Position numbers and translations under genes: made by a program
In this document: positions 24,241-64,000 of the stretch, piece by piece
Layout: each line of letters starts with the position of its first letter
How positions within the stretch are numbered: the stretch's first letter is position 1
Notes under the pieces: model-generated
Database searches by the model: none
What the model saw: only the letters and a program-made list of their open reading frames with translations
Told to the model about the DNA's origin: nothing
DNA from: Prochilodus magdalenae
Taxonomy: Eukaryota; Chordata; Actinopteri; Characiformes; Prochilodontidae
Direction of reading: 5' to 3'
Length of the DNA: 64,000 nucleotides
Assembly: GCA_024036415.1 (NCBI GenBank)
Contig: JAMWET010006765.1
Coordinates: 1-64,000 of the forward strand

Positions 24241-25960
24241 ACAGTGTAAATACCAAAACATGTAATTGGTTACTAAATGCTAATGACTAAAATGTAGCTG
24301 ATTAAAAAGTAGATTCCTTTTCTCCCAAATACACTTCAGAAGTAAAATTATTATTATTAAAAAAATAATAAAATAGTAACTTATAGTAAATCACAGACGG
24401 CTGAACCCTCCTGTAGTTCTTCAGCAGTCTGCAGAGCCCTCCAGCCAGTCCGCTGTTTTACTGGAAACCTGCTCCTAACACACCTCTACTATGAGCAGTC
24501 CTAGCTGTTGAGTTCAGATGTGTCGCTAACTAACAGCACAAATGGAGACCATCTAGAGGGCCCTGAGGAATAGTTTGAGAACCACTGCTTTAGACAGTGA
24601 CAACTGTGGCTGTGATAACAGCAGCGGGTGAATAGGCAGTGGTGCTGTTGGTACAGCTGTGGTTGCTTGGTTAGTAACATTGTGCAGATAGTGGCGGTGT
24701 AAGCAGCAGTGAAGACAGCAAACAGGCCAGTACCGGCCTTACAAATAGTGTGGTCAACAAACTCTGTGTTCTTGCCATGTTAACTGCTTTTCTGGTGGGC
24801 CACAAGCACCACAGCGTGTGCTATGATTATAGCATAAGCTGATACTTCAGAAACATGCATCTACATACTGCTCCTTTAAAAAGATTCCTACCAAACAGTT
24901 AGGCTACAGTTAATGATCGGGGTGCATTTCCTGAATAACTACCAGAGCTAAATGGAAGAGATGGTTACCCAATGATGGTTTTGGGAAACACAGACTTGAA
25001 TGGCACTTGGTATCGGCAGATAGAGAGTCTTAGAAAGGAAAAAGTGTCAGCACGGCTCAGTTATCTTCAAGTGTGGGAATACTGGTGTCTCGTTATGATG
25101 TAGATGAAATAAGGCCGATTTTTATTTCCTTAAAGCCACAGGTTTCGCCATCACAGGGGGCTGTTACCATCCCTGTGCACAAGCCTCCACTATAAAGTCG
25201 GATTGCGTAGTACAATAGGAGACCAATAATAAAAGTATTTAGGAGAGCAGAACTTACAAAAGTGCAAAAAGACCAGGTCCGAACAACACTTAAGTACCTG
25301 AAAGACCTGCAGTGGAGCTGATGCTCGTCCGGGTTTCTTTATGTTGGCTACAGCTGTCCCGCTTGTATAGTTACAGGCCACTAAGAGAAGCCCGGATGAT
25401 ACAGCAGAGAGAGGGGACAACCACAGACATTACAAAGGAGCAGAAGACTGGTCACTGGATGAAATATGAATGGGGAAGCTTGTAATGGTCAACAAGACAT
25501 CTGTTCACAGAGAAGGTCCCGCCCATCAGTTAAAAGAACCAATCAGCTTGCTGTTTAAACATCAGCGTCTTTTTACCACTGGTTTCATACACGTTTTTCA
25601 AATAGTAAACTTTCTAGATTGAATCTGAGATTGTTTATTTGTCTGGACTCAATTTCTTTGTCCACACGGTCCACTATGGGATGAAGTCCATTCAACTCAC
25701 TGGCCATTGCCTAAATCACTCATTCAAATACACTGCTGACCCTCTCATACTACAGGGCTCATAATCGCTTTAAACAGCACTTCAGAGCTCGATAAGAACA
25801 CTACAGACTGACCATCTGTGTCATCAGTCTCTTCAGAGTCATCAGAAACTTTGACAGAAAGGGGTAAAGTGGGCCTGTGTAGTACATGCCCACCTTAAAT
25901 CAGTGAGACGAACATCTCCTAGCTACCTAGCTTATTATACACTCATCGAGTGTCATGATC
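24241..25960. other. intergenic region between tlk2 and mettl2
   Basis: No exon or complete mobile element was recognised. A block at about 25180-25230 (GCACAAGCCTCCACTATAAAG) recurs at about 26463-26483, so parts of this interval are repeated locally. Confidence 0.4.
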
Positions 25961-25964
25961 AGCC

Positions 25965-26350
25965 ACACATGTGACGTAAGCAAAGATGAGCCTTTTCACT
26001 GTATCTGACTGACCCATTGCAGACAGTCAGCGAACAGTGATGCTATCAGTGCCAGACGGCTCATGATGCAGATCTACATGCACATACATGCAGGCCGTTA
26101 CGACAGCTGCTCTTAACACCATGTCAGCGCTGCCAAAGACCCATGCTAGACTGCCATGGAGTGACTCAGAATGGCAGCAGGTCATCTTCAGTGACGAGTC
26201 CAACTTTTGTCCTGGTGGGGACGACCAACGAATCCGTGTGTGGAGGCACCGTGGTCAGCGCCAAGATGAACGGTTAAGAGATCAATCTCCCGACCCAGAA
26301 AATCTGACGGAAAGGGGTAAATTGGACCTGTGTAGTACATGCCCACCTTA
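25965..26350 (+). mobile_element. Tc1-like transposon relic, family A, with catalytic block
   Basis: The plus strand encodes VIFSDESNFCPGGDDQRIRVW at about 26185-26255 with a WRHRGQRQDE continuation, the second-Asp region of a Tc1-type transposase. Upstream nucleotides match the 23812 relic almost base for base. The frame ends in unrelated sequence, so this is not a working gene. Confidence 0.7.
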
Positions 26351-26542
26351 AATCAGTAAGGTGAACATCTCCTAGCTACCTAGCTTATTATACACTCATC
26401 AAAACAATTGTTCCAGAAGCACCCAGAACTAATTAACTCACAGGAATGAAGGCACACTTCTGTGCACAAGCCTCCACTATAAAGACAGACTGCGTAGTAC
26501 AATAGGAGACCGAAACCCAGTTCTGATAAAAGCATGAGGTCT

Positions 26543-26548
26543 TTTATT
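26543..26548 (-). terminator. mettl2: candidate mettl2 polyadenylation signal (AATAAA)
   Basis: The minus strand reads AATAAA here, about 345 bases past the mettl2 stop codon at 26892. It is a canonical hexamer at a plausible 3' UTR distance. Confidence 0.5.
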
Positions 26549-26891
26549 TAAGATATAAATGTAGGTAAAAAATATTTAAGATGTTTTAAAAGAAAGTAAC
26601 CCTCTCATTTGTCCCACAAGGCCAGTGAACCACATTGTTCTCATGCTGGTTCATCTTCTGGATTATTGGGGATGTTCGGTGTTCCAGTGATAAACAACAT
26701 GAGCATAGCAACCATCACAGGAAGTCACGCTCCAGTCACAGTGGTTCTCACTGTTCGCTTGTGCTGTCCTCAGAGATCCAGAGCTTTTGTTTGCATTGTA
26801 GGTTCTTGTGTTTCCCTAATCCAGTTCTGCTGTTCTGGCTCATCAGGTTTTCCCCCTCAGTCCTGCTGGAACAAGCTGGCAACCTGTTGGT

Positions 26892-35638
<8,747 letters not shown>

Positions 35639-35780
35639 GCTCCTGCTGCTTGTAGTTCCTCGGCGCGCACGGCGGTCAGCAGAGCAGCTGGAGGAGCAGT
35701 ACTGCCCCCTACTGTACTGGAGCGGTACAACAAGAGGAAAAAAGGGCGAGGAGGAAAATCTGTAGCCACGGCTGAGTAAC
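35639..35780 (-). promoter_or_regulatory. mettl2: mettl2 promoter region
   Basis: The first mettl2 exon and the bases just upstream are GC- and CpG-rich relative to the AT-rich sequence on both sides, consistent with a short CpG-type promoter. No TATA box is evident. Start site position is not resolved. Confidence 0.45.
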
Positions 35781-37862
35781 GTGTACTCTCAGTTTGTAAA
35801 CTGTATTCTGGGGTTTCAGATCCTTTATTTCACCACATTTCCTTAACTTAAGAAACAGTGGCCAAAGATTTGTCATCACAGTAGCTCTGCTACATTTATG
35901 ACCAACTTCAACTTGGTTTAAAGAAATGGACAATTACTTGAGATTCTTAAACGAGGGCAGACAACTGGACACTGCGGGTAAACCAGAGTCACAGCATAGA
36001 CTTAAAAAGCTCGAAAAAAGACACATTTACTGCTTTACAAAACATTTAATATTTAATCCATAAAACCGACAGATATCAGCGTAGAGGTTATCATACAGTC
36101 TACACAGGAATATAATGAGGTGATTCCACCGCAGTCTTTAAATAACTAGTTAAACAAATGATAAAATAAAAAAAATGATAAACACTCGTTTTAAAAATGT
36201 AATCCAATCACTGATCTGTTAAAATTAATTATTTAAAAAATGATATCCAGTTGACTGATGCTGGTGAAACAGTGTGGTTTGATGTTTAAGCTGCTATCTT
36301 TGTTCCACAGTGTAGTTGGAGTAATACAACTGTAGTTCAAGATTAGAATTACTTTATGCTGGAGTTCTAGTTTGTTTCTAGTCTGGTTTTTGGTGGATCA
36401 CTTTTGTGCTAAATTGTAAATATTGTAATTTACAATTAAATATTGTAAAATTGTAAATTGTCTACTTTATTATTTAAATTATTAAATTATTTTAAATTCA
36501 AAGTATGTGCTTCTAAACTTCTGTAAGTTTACATTTTTGTACAGCTGTTAATTTAATCATTGATTCCTTGAGTTTTATTGAATATTATAAAATTTTCCCT
36601 TTCATAGGAGCTGGTACCACCCATTAGTCACCACAGTACATTACTGAATAACCTTATTGACGAAATGGAATTTAAAGTGTGTGCTTCTAAACTTCTGTAG
36701 GTTTACATTTTTATACAGTTGTAAATTTAATTATTGGTCCCGTGAGTTAGTGAGTTATTATGGGGTCTGGTTACTGAACCAGACTGAAAACTGAACGCAC
36801 TGAACTGTGTAAGCAAAAGTGGGGTGTTTTTTGTAGATTTATATGAATTTCTTTAGTATAAAATATAAAATACAATACATATTAATATTATTATAGATAC
36901 TCTTCTAAACCTTGTAATCTGATGCCATTGGATCCTCAGCTGTTTTAGATTAGTGCAGAACCATTTTGCCTGTTATGCTTACACACAGAGGAATTCAGGA
37001 TAAAGAAGCATAGTGCTCTACATGAAACAAATTTAATGAGGTTCAGGACACATCAGTGAACTAGTCATGAGTGGAAACAGTCCTGAAACAATAATACATG
37101 GTTGTACATTGAGTGGTTTCTTCCAGGGTTTGGAGTTACCTTATAGAGAACCTTACTGAGTCAGAGCTGTTCACAGTGTTGGTGATGGGAACCAGATGTC
37201 TGAGGTATTTAATACCTATGAAAGCTCCAACACAGAACGTTATTACAGGAAGTGCTTATACAGTGTGTATATGCTGCCTGATATCTGACAAATTGTTTTA
37301 TAATATTTTTGTGATGGAATTTTGACTTTTGTATTTTGACACATTCATGGCGAAAGAGTACATGAAGGGTGTTCTAAGGCAGAGTAGTCCCTAAAGAAAA
37401 CGTATTATCTCACATTTTACAATCATCACTATGACATATATAAACTCAGAAGGCACGTTTAGGTTCACTGGTGGTTTGGGATAGTAAATAAATCGCCTAT
37501 ATTTGTGTACATTGAGACTTCTGGTTCCTGTCACCACCACTGCTGTAAGGAAATCAGAGTTTGTATGTTTTAAGACCTCTCTCTACATCTCAAGGGCGGA
37601 GTTATTCGAAAATTGTGAAAACACTGTTCCCCTTTCAGTGGAGGTTAGAGTACAGTCTCAAAACGTTCCTCAGTCAAAATTATAAGTTTAAAGTCAAACC
37701 TATACGCTAGCGAAAGAAACGTAAGTATCTGCATTTAAACAGACTCAAAGGAAAAAGCACAGCTTTCAATCAATAAGCTAATAAGTTCTCATGGTTGGGG
37801 GCATGTAGGGTAGTGGCTAATGAGTGGTACTAGCTCTTATGAAAGGGGAAACGAAATTAGCT

Positions 37863-37865
<3 letters not shown>
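35781..37865. other. intergenic, AT-rich, with dispersed-repeat copies
   Basis: No exon was recognised. Two copies of a dispersed repeat face each other. A plus copy is at about 37172-37210 (GTTGGTGATGGGAACCAG). A minus copy is at about 37445-37545, containing the inverse of ACTATCCCAAACCACCAGTG and of GTGGTGGTGACAGGAACCAG. A TGTGCTTCTAAACTTCTGTA block occurs at about 36506 and again at 36680, indicating a small duplication. Confidence 0.5.
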
Positions 37866-37956
<91 letters not shown>

Positions 37957-38443
37957 GGGTTGGACAATGAAACTGAAACACCTGTCATTTTAGTGTGGGA
38001 GGTCTCATGGCTAAATTGGACCAGCCTGGTGGCCAATCTTCATTAACTGCACATTGCACCAGTAAGAGCAGAGTGTGAAGGTTCAGTTAGCAGGTAAGAG
38101 CACAGTTCTGCTCAAAATACTGCAATGCACACAGCATTATGGGACATACCAGAGTTCAAAAAAGGACACACTGTTGGTGCACGTCTTGCTGGCGCATCTG
38201 TGACCAAGACAGCAAGTCTTTGTGATGTATCAGGAGCCACGGTATCCAGGGTAATGTCAGCATACCACCAAGAAGGACGAACCACATCCAACAGGATTAA
38301 CAGGATTAACCCGGATTGTATCCAAAAAACATAAAACCACGGCTGCCCAAATGACGCTGTATTGGCCGCAAAAGGAGGCCCTACACCATACTAATAAATG
38401 ATTGTGGTCTAAAACCAGGTGTTTCAGTTTCATTGTCCAACCC

Positions 38444-38475
<32 letters not shown>
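37866..38475. repeat. (AT)n microsatellite split by a Tc1 derivative
   Basis: AT dinucleotides run from about 37866 to 37953 and resume at about 38447-38475, on the other side of the element at 37954-38446. Confidence 0.93.
37954..38446 (+). mobile_element. internally deleted Tc1-like transposon, family B, second copy
   Basis: It has the same CAGGGGTTGGACAATGAAAC ends as the copy at 27713, in the opposite orientation. A plus-strand remnant of the transposase N-terminus (38125-38334: DIPEFKKGHTVGARLAGAS) breaks off after a short insertion (AACAGGATT repeated). TA dinucleotides flank it within an AT array. Non-autonomous. Confidence 0.92.
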
Positions 38476-38478
<3 letters not shown>

Positions 38479-38724
38479 TGAGACAGTCGTTGTGTTCCTC
38501 TAGAGTCACTGTGTCTCCACAACTCAACCTGTAAGACAGCGGTCTTTTCTCTCACAGTGGGGAACAAGCCTTTTTATAAGGAGTCTGTGCTTTCGTGATC
38601 AGTGTGGAAGCCTGTGACCTGTTCCAGATGGAAGCATGGTGACCCCACCTCTCACCTCTCACTCTCGCTGCTACATCATACACATACATGTAGGTTTTGA
38701 AGATTCACGTTATGGCTGTGCATG

Positions 38725-39200
38725 TGCTGTAGGTAAGGAAGGGCCTTTTTGCTGTGCCTGACTGACCCACCAGCCACAATTGCGGACAATCCGTGAGCAG
38801 TGATGTCTTCATGAGTCATCCTGTTAGTGGCAGCACCACTGGCAGACAGCTGCACGACGAGGGACTACATGCGTGCAGACCTTTACCATGACTGCCCTTA
38901 ATCATGTCAGCATCACCAAAGACCGCAATGGTGTCATACCAGCCTGTCAGGGAGAGACTCAGAAGGGACTCCTCTTCAGTGATGAGTCCTGCTTTTGTCT
39001 TGGTGGAGACAATCACTGAATCCATGTGGGCTTTGTGGATAGTGCCATGCTGAGATGTCTGGCATGTTGCGTTAACAAACATAGCAGCCAGACGCCATAC
39101 TGAGAGACACTACTTCTGTATGTGTAGCTCAATAAATATTCCCCATGTCAGTCTAAATGTATCATCAAGAATTGCTCCTGGTGACCTTTATCTTCCTTCG
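38725..39200 (+). mobile_element. Tc1-like transposon relic, family A
   Basis: Matches the 47945 copy over CGGACAAT/ATTC-GTGAGCAGTGATG, CTGTTAGTG-CAGCACCA, GAGAGAC(A/G)CTACTTCTGTAT and TGTAGCTCAATAAATATTCC. It retains a diverged CAGTGATGAGTCCTGCTTTT block corresponding to the FSDES catalytic region. Frame is broken. Confidence 0.65.
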
Positions 39201-40500
39201 GCCTAGAATTGCGATCTGGTACTTCCTTCTAATTTGATGAGTGCTCATTTTTACTGCTTCCAGAGAAACATTACTATGCCATCTATCTCGCTTTCCCAGA
39301 TTGTTCTCTATAGAGCAGTAGTTCACTAAAACCTCTGATTCAGACGTCTCCCTACCATGCCAGTGTTAGCAGAGCTATGCATCATATCCAAACTAATACC
39401 GCAAGATGAGTCCTTCTTATTATTCCCCTCATAAACCTCCAGGGCAAATATAACGAGGGTGCTGAGGTAAAGTGGAACTGGAGGGGATGGTTCCAGCATA
39501 GCTTAGTGATGTTCCTGCTTAAACACACTGGATCAACTAAGCATTTAACTGGCTGGCTGAGAGCGGAGAAATCAACAGCTGTGCAGGACAAGACAATAAT
39601 ACAAGCTTATATCTCATAATAGACAATAATACAAAACCTTTACAGTATGAACTCAGATGGCATGTGGAGGTTCGCTGGTGGTTTTGGATAATAACTATAA
39701 TGGTTCTATTTGTGTTGCACTTTTATAGTTTCTCTACAGTTAACCATTTCAGATCAGACCATTCTGAATGACTCTGAAAAACATATGCACAAACTCATAC
39801 AACCTATGCATTGTTTATATACAGATTCCCTGGAGTTTAAGGAGGAATATTGAAACTGAATATTGAAACTTTTTGTCGCCTGTAGAAAATACCAAAAGCA
39901 AAGCATTCCAGCATCACTTGTACAGGCTCAACCAGCACACCCCCCCTATCTCTCACCATCACTGTTTTTGCCCCACTACCGATGAAAAACTGATTTCCTC
40001 GTAGCATGTTACATCAGCTATGGTCACCAGGGGGCAGCTGTTTCCTGCTTTCTTCCCTACCTCAACCACAAGGGCCGTTCAGGTAAATTCAGATCTGAAG
40101 CTGGTATGGCATGCTAATAAGTGAATTCCCCCTTTTTCCCCATGCAGTTCATAAAGAGCTGCCCCCAGCTCTGCTTTAAAGGGGGGAAGGGGCGGGGTCA
40201 GCTGCCCTTAGCCAAAGCTGGTAGAGCATACCAATAAGGGTTATGATTTAATTTACTATGGTTTGGTGGGAAATGCTGTGTTTTAGAGGAATTGGCAACC
40301 AGACTGAGAGTTCAATGCCTCAGAAAGTTCATACATGAAACAGACATGGCTGAACAGCAGTCTGTGAAGGTCTTGGTCTAAAGCACTGAAGTGCTTGTAG
40401 TGACTGTATCAACACTAAGGCGAGTTTCTGATGTACAGTAGCAGAATTAAGGTGGTGTTAACTGAAAACAAGCCTGTGATGTGTAGACTTGAGTATCGCT
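39201..40500. other. intergenic, no gene seen
   Basis: No exon or complete element was recognised. A weak inverse copy of the dispersed GAACCAG repeat may lie near 39650-39700 (TTCGCTGGTGGTTTTGGATA). Confidence 0.4.
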
Positions 40501-40507
40501 GTACACA

Positions 40508-40985
40508 GTCAAGTCACATTATTATGACCACTTTCTACTTTCCGCGGTTCGGTGAGTAAATAGGGTGCACAGTAGGACGTCTGCACACATATCCCTTATT
40601 GCTTTCATGGGTAAAATGATCAGTACAGGCTGATTGTCTTTCTTGGGCCGGATGGGATCTTCCAGCAAGACAATGAGACGTATCACTTGGCTGGAAATGT
40701 CCGACATTGGTTGGAACAGCATGACCAAAACTCCCAAGTACTACACTGGCCCCCTAATTCCCCAGACTTGAACACAACTGAGCGTCTGTGGGACCATCCT
40801 GATGGTCGTGTTTGCTCTCCGGATCCTCTACCATGCACTCTCCAGCAGCTGTGGCAAGGCTCCACATACCTGTGACAACCTATCCGGACCTTACCGTGTC
40901 TCTCCCAGCCCTTCTAGCGGCTATCCGTGCTGCACACTGCAGTTACTCCTGATATTGGCTGATGGTCATAATAATGTGATTTGGC
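40508..40985 (+). mobile_element. internally deleted Tc1-like transposon, family C
   Basis: Ends are inverted: CACATTATTATGACCA at about 40514 and TGGTCATAATAATGTG at about 40964. The plus strand retains the C-terminal part of a transposase (AGNVRHWLEQHDQNSQVLHW, then PPNSPDLNTTERLWDH, third catalytic region) at about 40687-40875. The N-terminal two-thirds are deleted. Confidence 0.85.
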
Positions 40986-41341
40986 TGTGAATGTAAAGAT
41001 GGGTCTGATTCATTCATTGGTGTGTTTAACTCTGAAGCACTAGATGGCAGTGTTGTTATCAGCCCTCAGCCATTCTTTAACCCCAACATAACCAAGTAGC
41101 CTAAGGGCTCACCACTAGCATTAGCATTAGCAAACCAAGCTAATGTTTTTAGTCTATTACAGTTTCCTGAAAACTATATTTCACTATCCGCAATATACCA
41201 CCTTACTCAAAGCATCACAGTATAATCACAATATACTGTATAGTAGCCCCTGCATCATACATATGGTATCGCCAGGCTCTTGCCAATACACAGCCCCACT
41301 GTATACACTGACTGGTGAGTATTTGACTTGACCTAAAGATG

Positions 41342-41347
41342 TTTATT
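41342..41347 (-). terminator. itgb3: candidate itgb3 polyadenylation signal (AATAAA)
   Basis: The minus strand reads AATAAA about 0.9 kb past the itgb3 stop codon. Other hexamers further left are possible. Confidence 0.35.
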
Positions 41348-42235
41348 CAGAAACATATTCAGTGTAAGCTGAAACAGAACAATGTAAAATTAAAACAGGA
41401 TCTTTGTAACAAAAGAAAGAGCAAATAAAGAAAGACAAAAATGACTGTTTACCCGTTTGGCTTTAGCTGAATGAAATAAAGGCACTTGATGATTAAGCTA
41501 ATGAACCGCTGGTTTCAATTAGATCACATAGAAGGCATGAGTGGGGATGTAAGGAATTGACTAGACTGAGTTCCCTGGCTGACATTTCCACCTTTCCATG
41601 AATGGCAGAGTCTCCGGCGCCGAGCAGCCTGGATTCCTACAGGGTCCAACAGAATCTCAACCAGCGCTGCCATGGCAACAAAAGTTCTGGAACTTAAGCA
41701 GGCACATGATGTTGTATCTATGACAACCAAAGTATCCAGAACCAAGAACGAAACATGACGTGATGTTCAAACCTTGTGTACCTCATACACCACCCCAACA
41801 ATAACATCCATCAGATGTTTACCTCTGCCTAACCAGCCAATGCAACAACTATATATTCACAGAGCATGTCCACACCATGCGCCATGTGAGATCCAAGACT
41901 GCTGCATCATTAGAAAGGCTGTGGTTCCTGCTGTTGGCTCATGAGATCTTTTCTTGTGCTGTGGTAAGAAAGCGATTCAAGCACAGCATCCTCCGATAAC
42001 CGAAGAATTAAAGTTAGACTTAATTTGCATTCCTGTTTTGGTGCTTAAAATAATCCTAGGAAATAAAACTAATCCACATTCCCAAGCCATTCGTGGTTCC
42101 ACTCAGGACAGTTCGGCATTATCCCCACCTCCGGCACTCCGGCAACTCTGAGGACAGTGACAGTAATGTCAGGGTAATTTCATCGATGGGCCGTCACTGA
42201 GCTGAGTGATTGTCCGTGGAGAAGTCATGGCGTCC

Positions 42236-62565
<20,330 letters not shown>

Positions 62566-62667
62566 CTGCAACGGTTGTTTTGTCAGTTTGTTGACAGTCA
62601 TCATATGCAACCAAATGCCTAAGATGATATTCTACCAGTACAGGGCAGATACTGGCATATCCTAGCC

Positions 62668-63855
62668 CTGCACACTACTTACAGCACACTAACACATTAC
62701 ACTTACTGAGTTACTGTACACCAACACACTACTTACAGTACACTAACACATTACACTTACTGAGTTACTGTACACCAACACGCTACTTACAGCACACTAA
62801 CACATTACACTTACTGAGTTACTGTACACCAACACACTACTTACAGCACACTAACGCATTACACTTACTGAGTCACTAGTACATCAACACACTACTTACA
62901 GCACACTAACACATTACACTTACTGAGTTACTGTACACCAACACACTACTTACAGCACACTAACACATTACACTTACTGAGTTACTGTACACCAACACAC
63001 TACTTACAGCACACTAACACATTACACTTACTGAGTTACTGTACACCAACACACTACTTACAGCACACTAACACATTACACTTACTGAGTTACTGTACAC
63101 CAACACACTACTTACAGCACACTAACGCATTACACTTACTGAGTCACTGTACATCAACACACTACTTACAGCACACTAACACATTACACTTACTGAGTTA
63201 CTGTACACCAACACACTACTTACAGCACACTAACACATTACACTTACTGAGTTACTGTACACCAACACACTACTTACAGTACACTAACACACTACACTTA
63301 CTGAGTTACTGTACACTAACATGCTACTTACAGCACACTAACCCACTACACTTACTGAGTTACTGTACACCAACACACTACTTACAGTTCACTAACACAT
63401 TACACTTACTGAGTTACTGTACACCAACACACTACTTACAGTACACTAACACATTACACTCACTGAGTTACTGTACACTAACATGCTACTTACAGCACAC
63501 TAACCCACTACACTTACTGAGTTACTGTACACCAACACACTACTTACAGTTCACTAACACATTACACTTACTGAGTTACTGTACACCAACACACTACTTA
63601 CAGTTCACTAACACATTACACTTACTGAGTTACTGTACACCAACACGCTACTTACAGTACACTAACACATTACACTTACTGAGTTACTGTACACCAACAC
63701 GCTACTTACAGTACACTAACACATTACACTTACTGAGCTACTGTACACCAACACGCTACTTACAGCACACTAACGCATTACACTTACTGAGTTACTGTAC
63801 ACCAACACGCTACTTACAGTACACTAACACATTACACTTACTGAGTTACTGTACG
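62668..63855. repeat. 54-bp minisatellite, about 22 copies
   Basis: Head-to-tail units of 54 bases contain ACACTACTTACAG, ACACTAACACATTACACTTA and CTGAGTTACTGTACACCAAC blocks; for example, TGAGTTACTG starts at 62707, 62761 and 62815. Units differ by a few substitutions (CACGCTACTT, AGTTCACTAAC), some shared by neighbouring copies. It lies in the itgb3 intron upstream of the exon at 62565-62431. Confidence 0.97.
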
Positions 63856-64000
63856 GTAAGATGGCTGAGAGGCTATTCATTTCTTATCAGTGTATTCATT
63901 TTGCTGCCAGTGCACAGCAAGTAAACAAGGTTATCTTTGGTGCCTGTTGCTTTCAAAATAAATAGTTCAATAAGATAACTGGCTGTCAGAGAGGGAACAG
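63856..64000. other. itgb3: right edge, itgb3 intron
   Basis: No exon is visible. The earlier itgb3 exons (signal peptide, PSI domain, most of the beta-I domain) must lie beyond this edge. Confidence 0.6.

Overview
The window is vertebrate nuclear DNA, most likely from a teleost fish. Genes are split into short exons by compact GT-AG introns. The flanks hold many decayed Tc1/mariner-type DNA transposons and long GA/CT, CA/GT and AT microsatellites. There are also L2/SINE-like tails of the kind common in fish. Nothing looks bacterial or phage-like; there is no operon, CRISPR array or rRNA, and I recognised no tRNA. The species cannot be fixed from the sequence alone.

Three protein-coding genes are supported, all transcribed right to left on the minus strand. 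(1) tlk2, tousled-like kinase 2, has a complete reading frame in 20 coding exons from 21347 down to 9501, plus a probable non-coding first exon in a GC-rich promoter near 22.4-23.0 kb. (2) mettl2, a tRNA m3C methyltransferase, is complete in 9 exons from 35638 down to 26892. (3) itgb3, integrin beta-3, is represented by its last 7 coding exons from 62565 down to 42236; its 5' half lies beyond the right edge. All splice phases were checked by hand and the joined frames are open: 696 aa, 369 aa, and 413 aa of the C-terminal part. The METTL2-then-TLK2 order and orientation matches the human 17q23 neighbourhood (from memory). A GC-rich block with a good minus-strand donor at 4.2-5.1 kb may therefore be the start of the next gene, possibly mrc2, but that is only an inference.

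Layout: 0.6-2.05 kb decayed Tc1 element; 2.1-2.5 kb GA tract; 4.2-5.1 kb GC-rich candidate promoter; 5.6-6.0 kb transposase fragment; 8.0-23.0 kb tlk2; 23.3-26.4 kb intergenic repeats; 26.5-35.7 kb mettl2; 35.7-41.3 kb intergenic, with Tc1 derivatives; 41.3-64 kb itgb3 3' half, with introns swollen by duplications, microsatellites, Tc1 elements and a 54-bp minisatellite.

The three genes do not form a pathway: chromatin-assembly kinase, tRNA methyltransferase and cell-adhesion receptor. I found no new molecular system. The most interesting signals are structural: (i) all long GA/CT tracts lie in the same orientation, reading CT in the sense of all three genes, and several touch splice sites; (ii) a TG tract directly precedes an itgb3 acceptor; (iii) a long palindromic AT-rich repeat; (iv) recent and older duplications inside itgb3 introns; (v) a Tc1 derivative sitting exactly at the junction of a tandem duplication.
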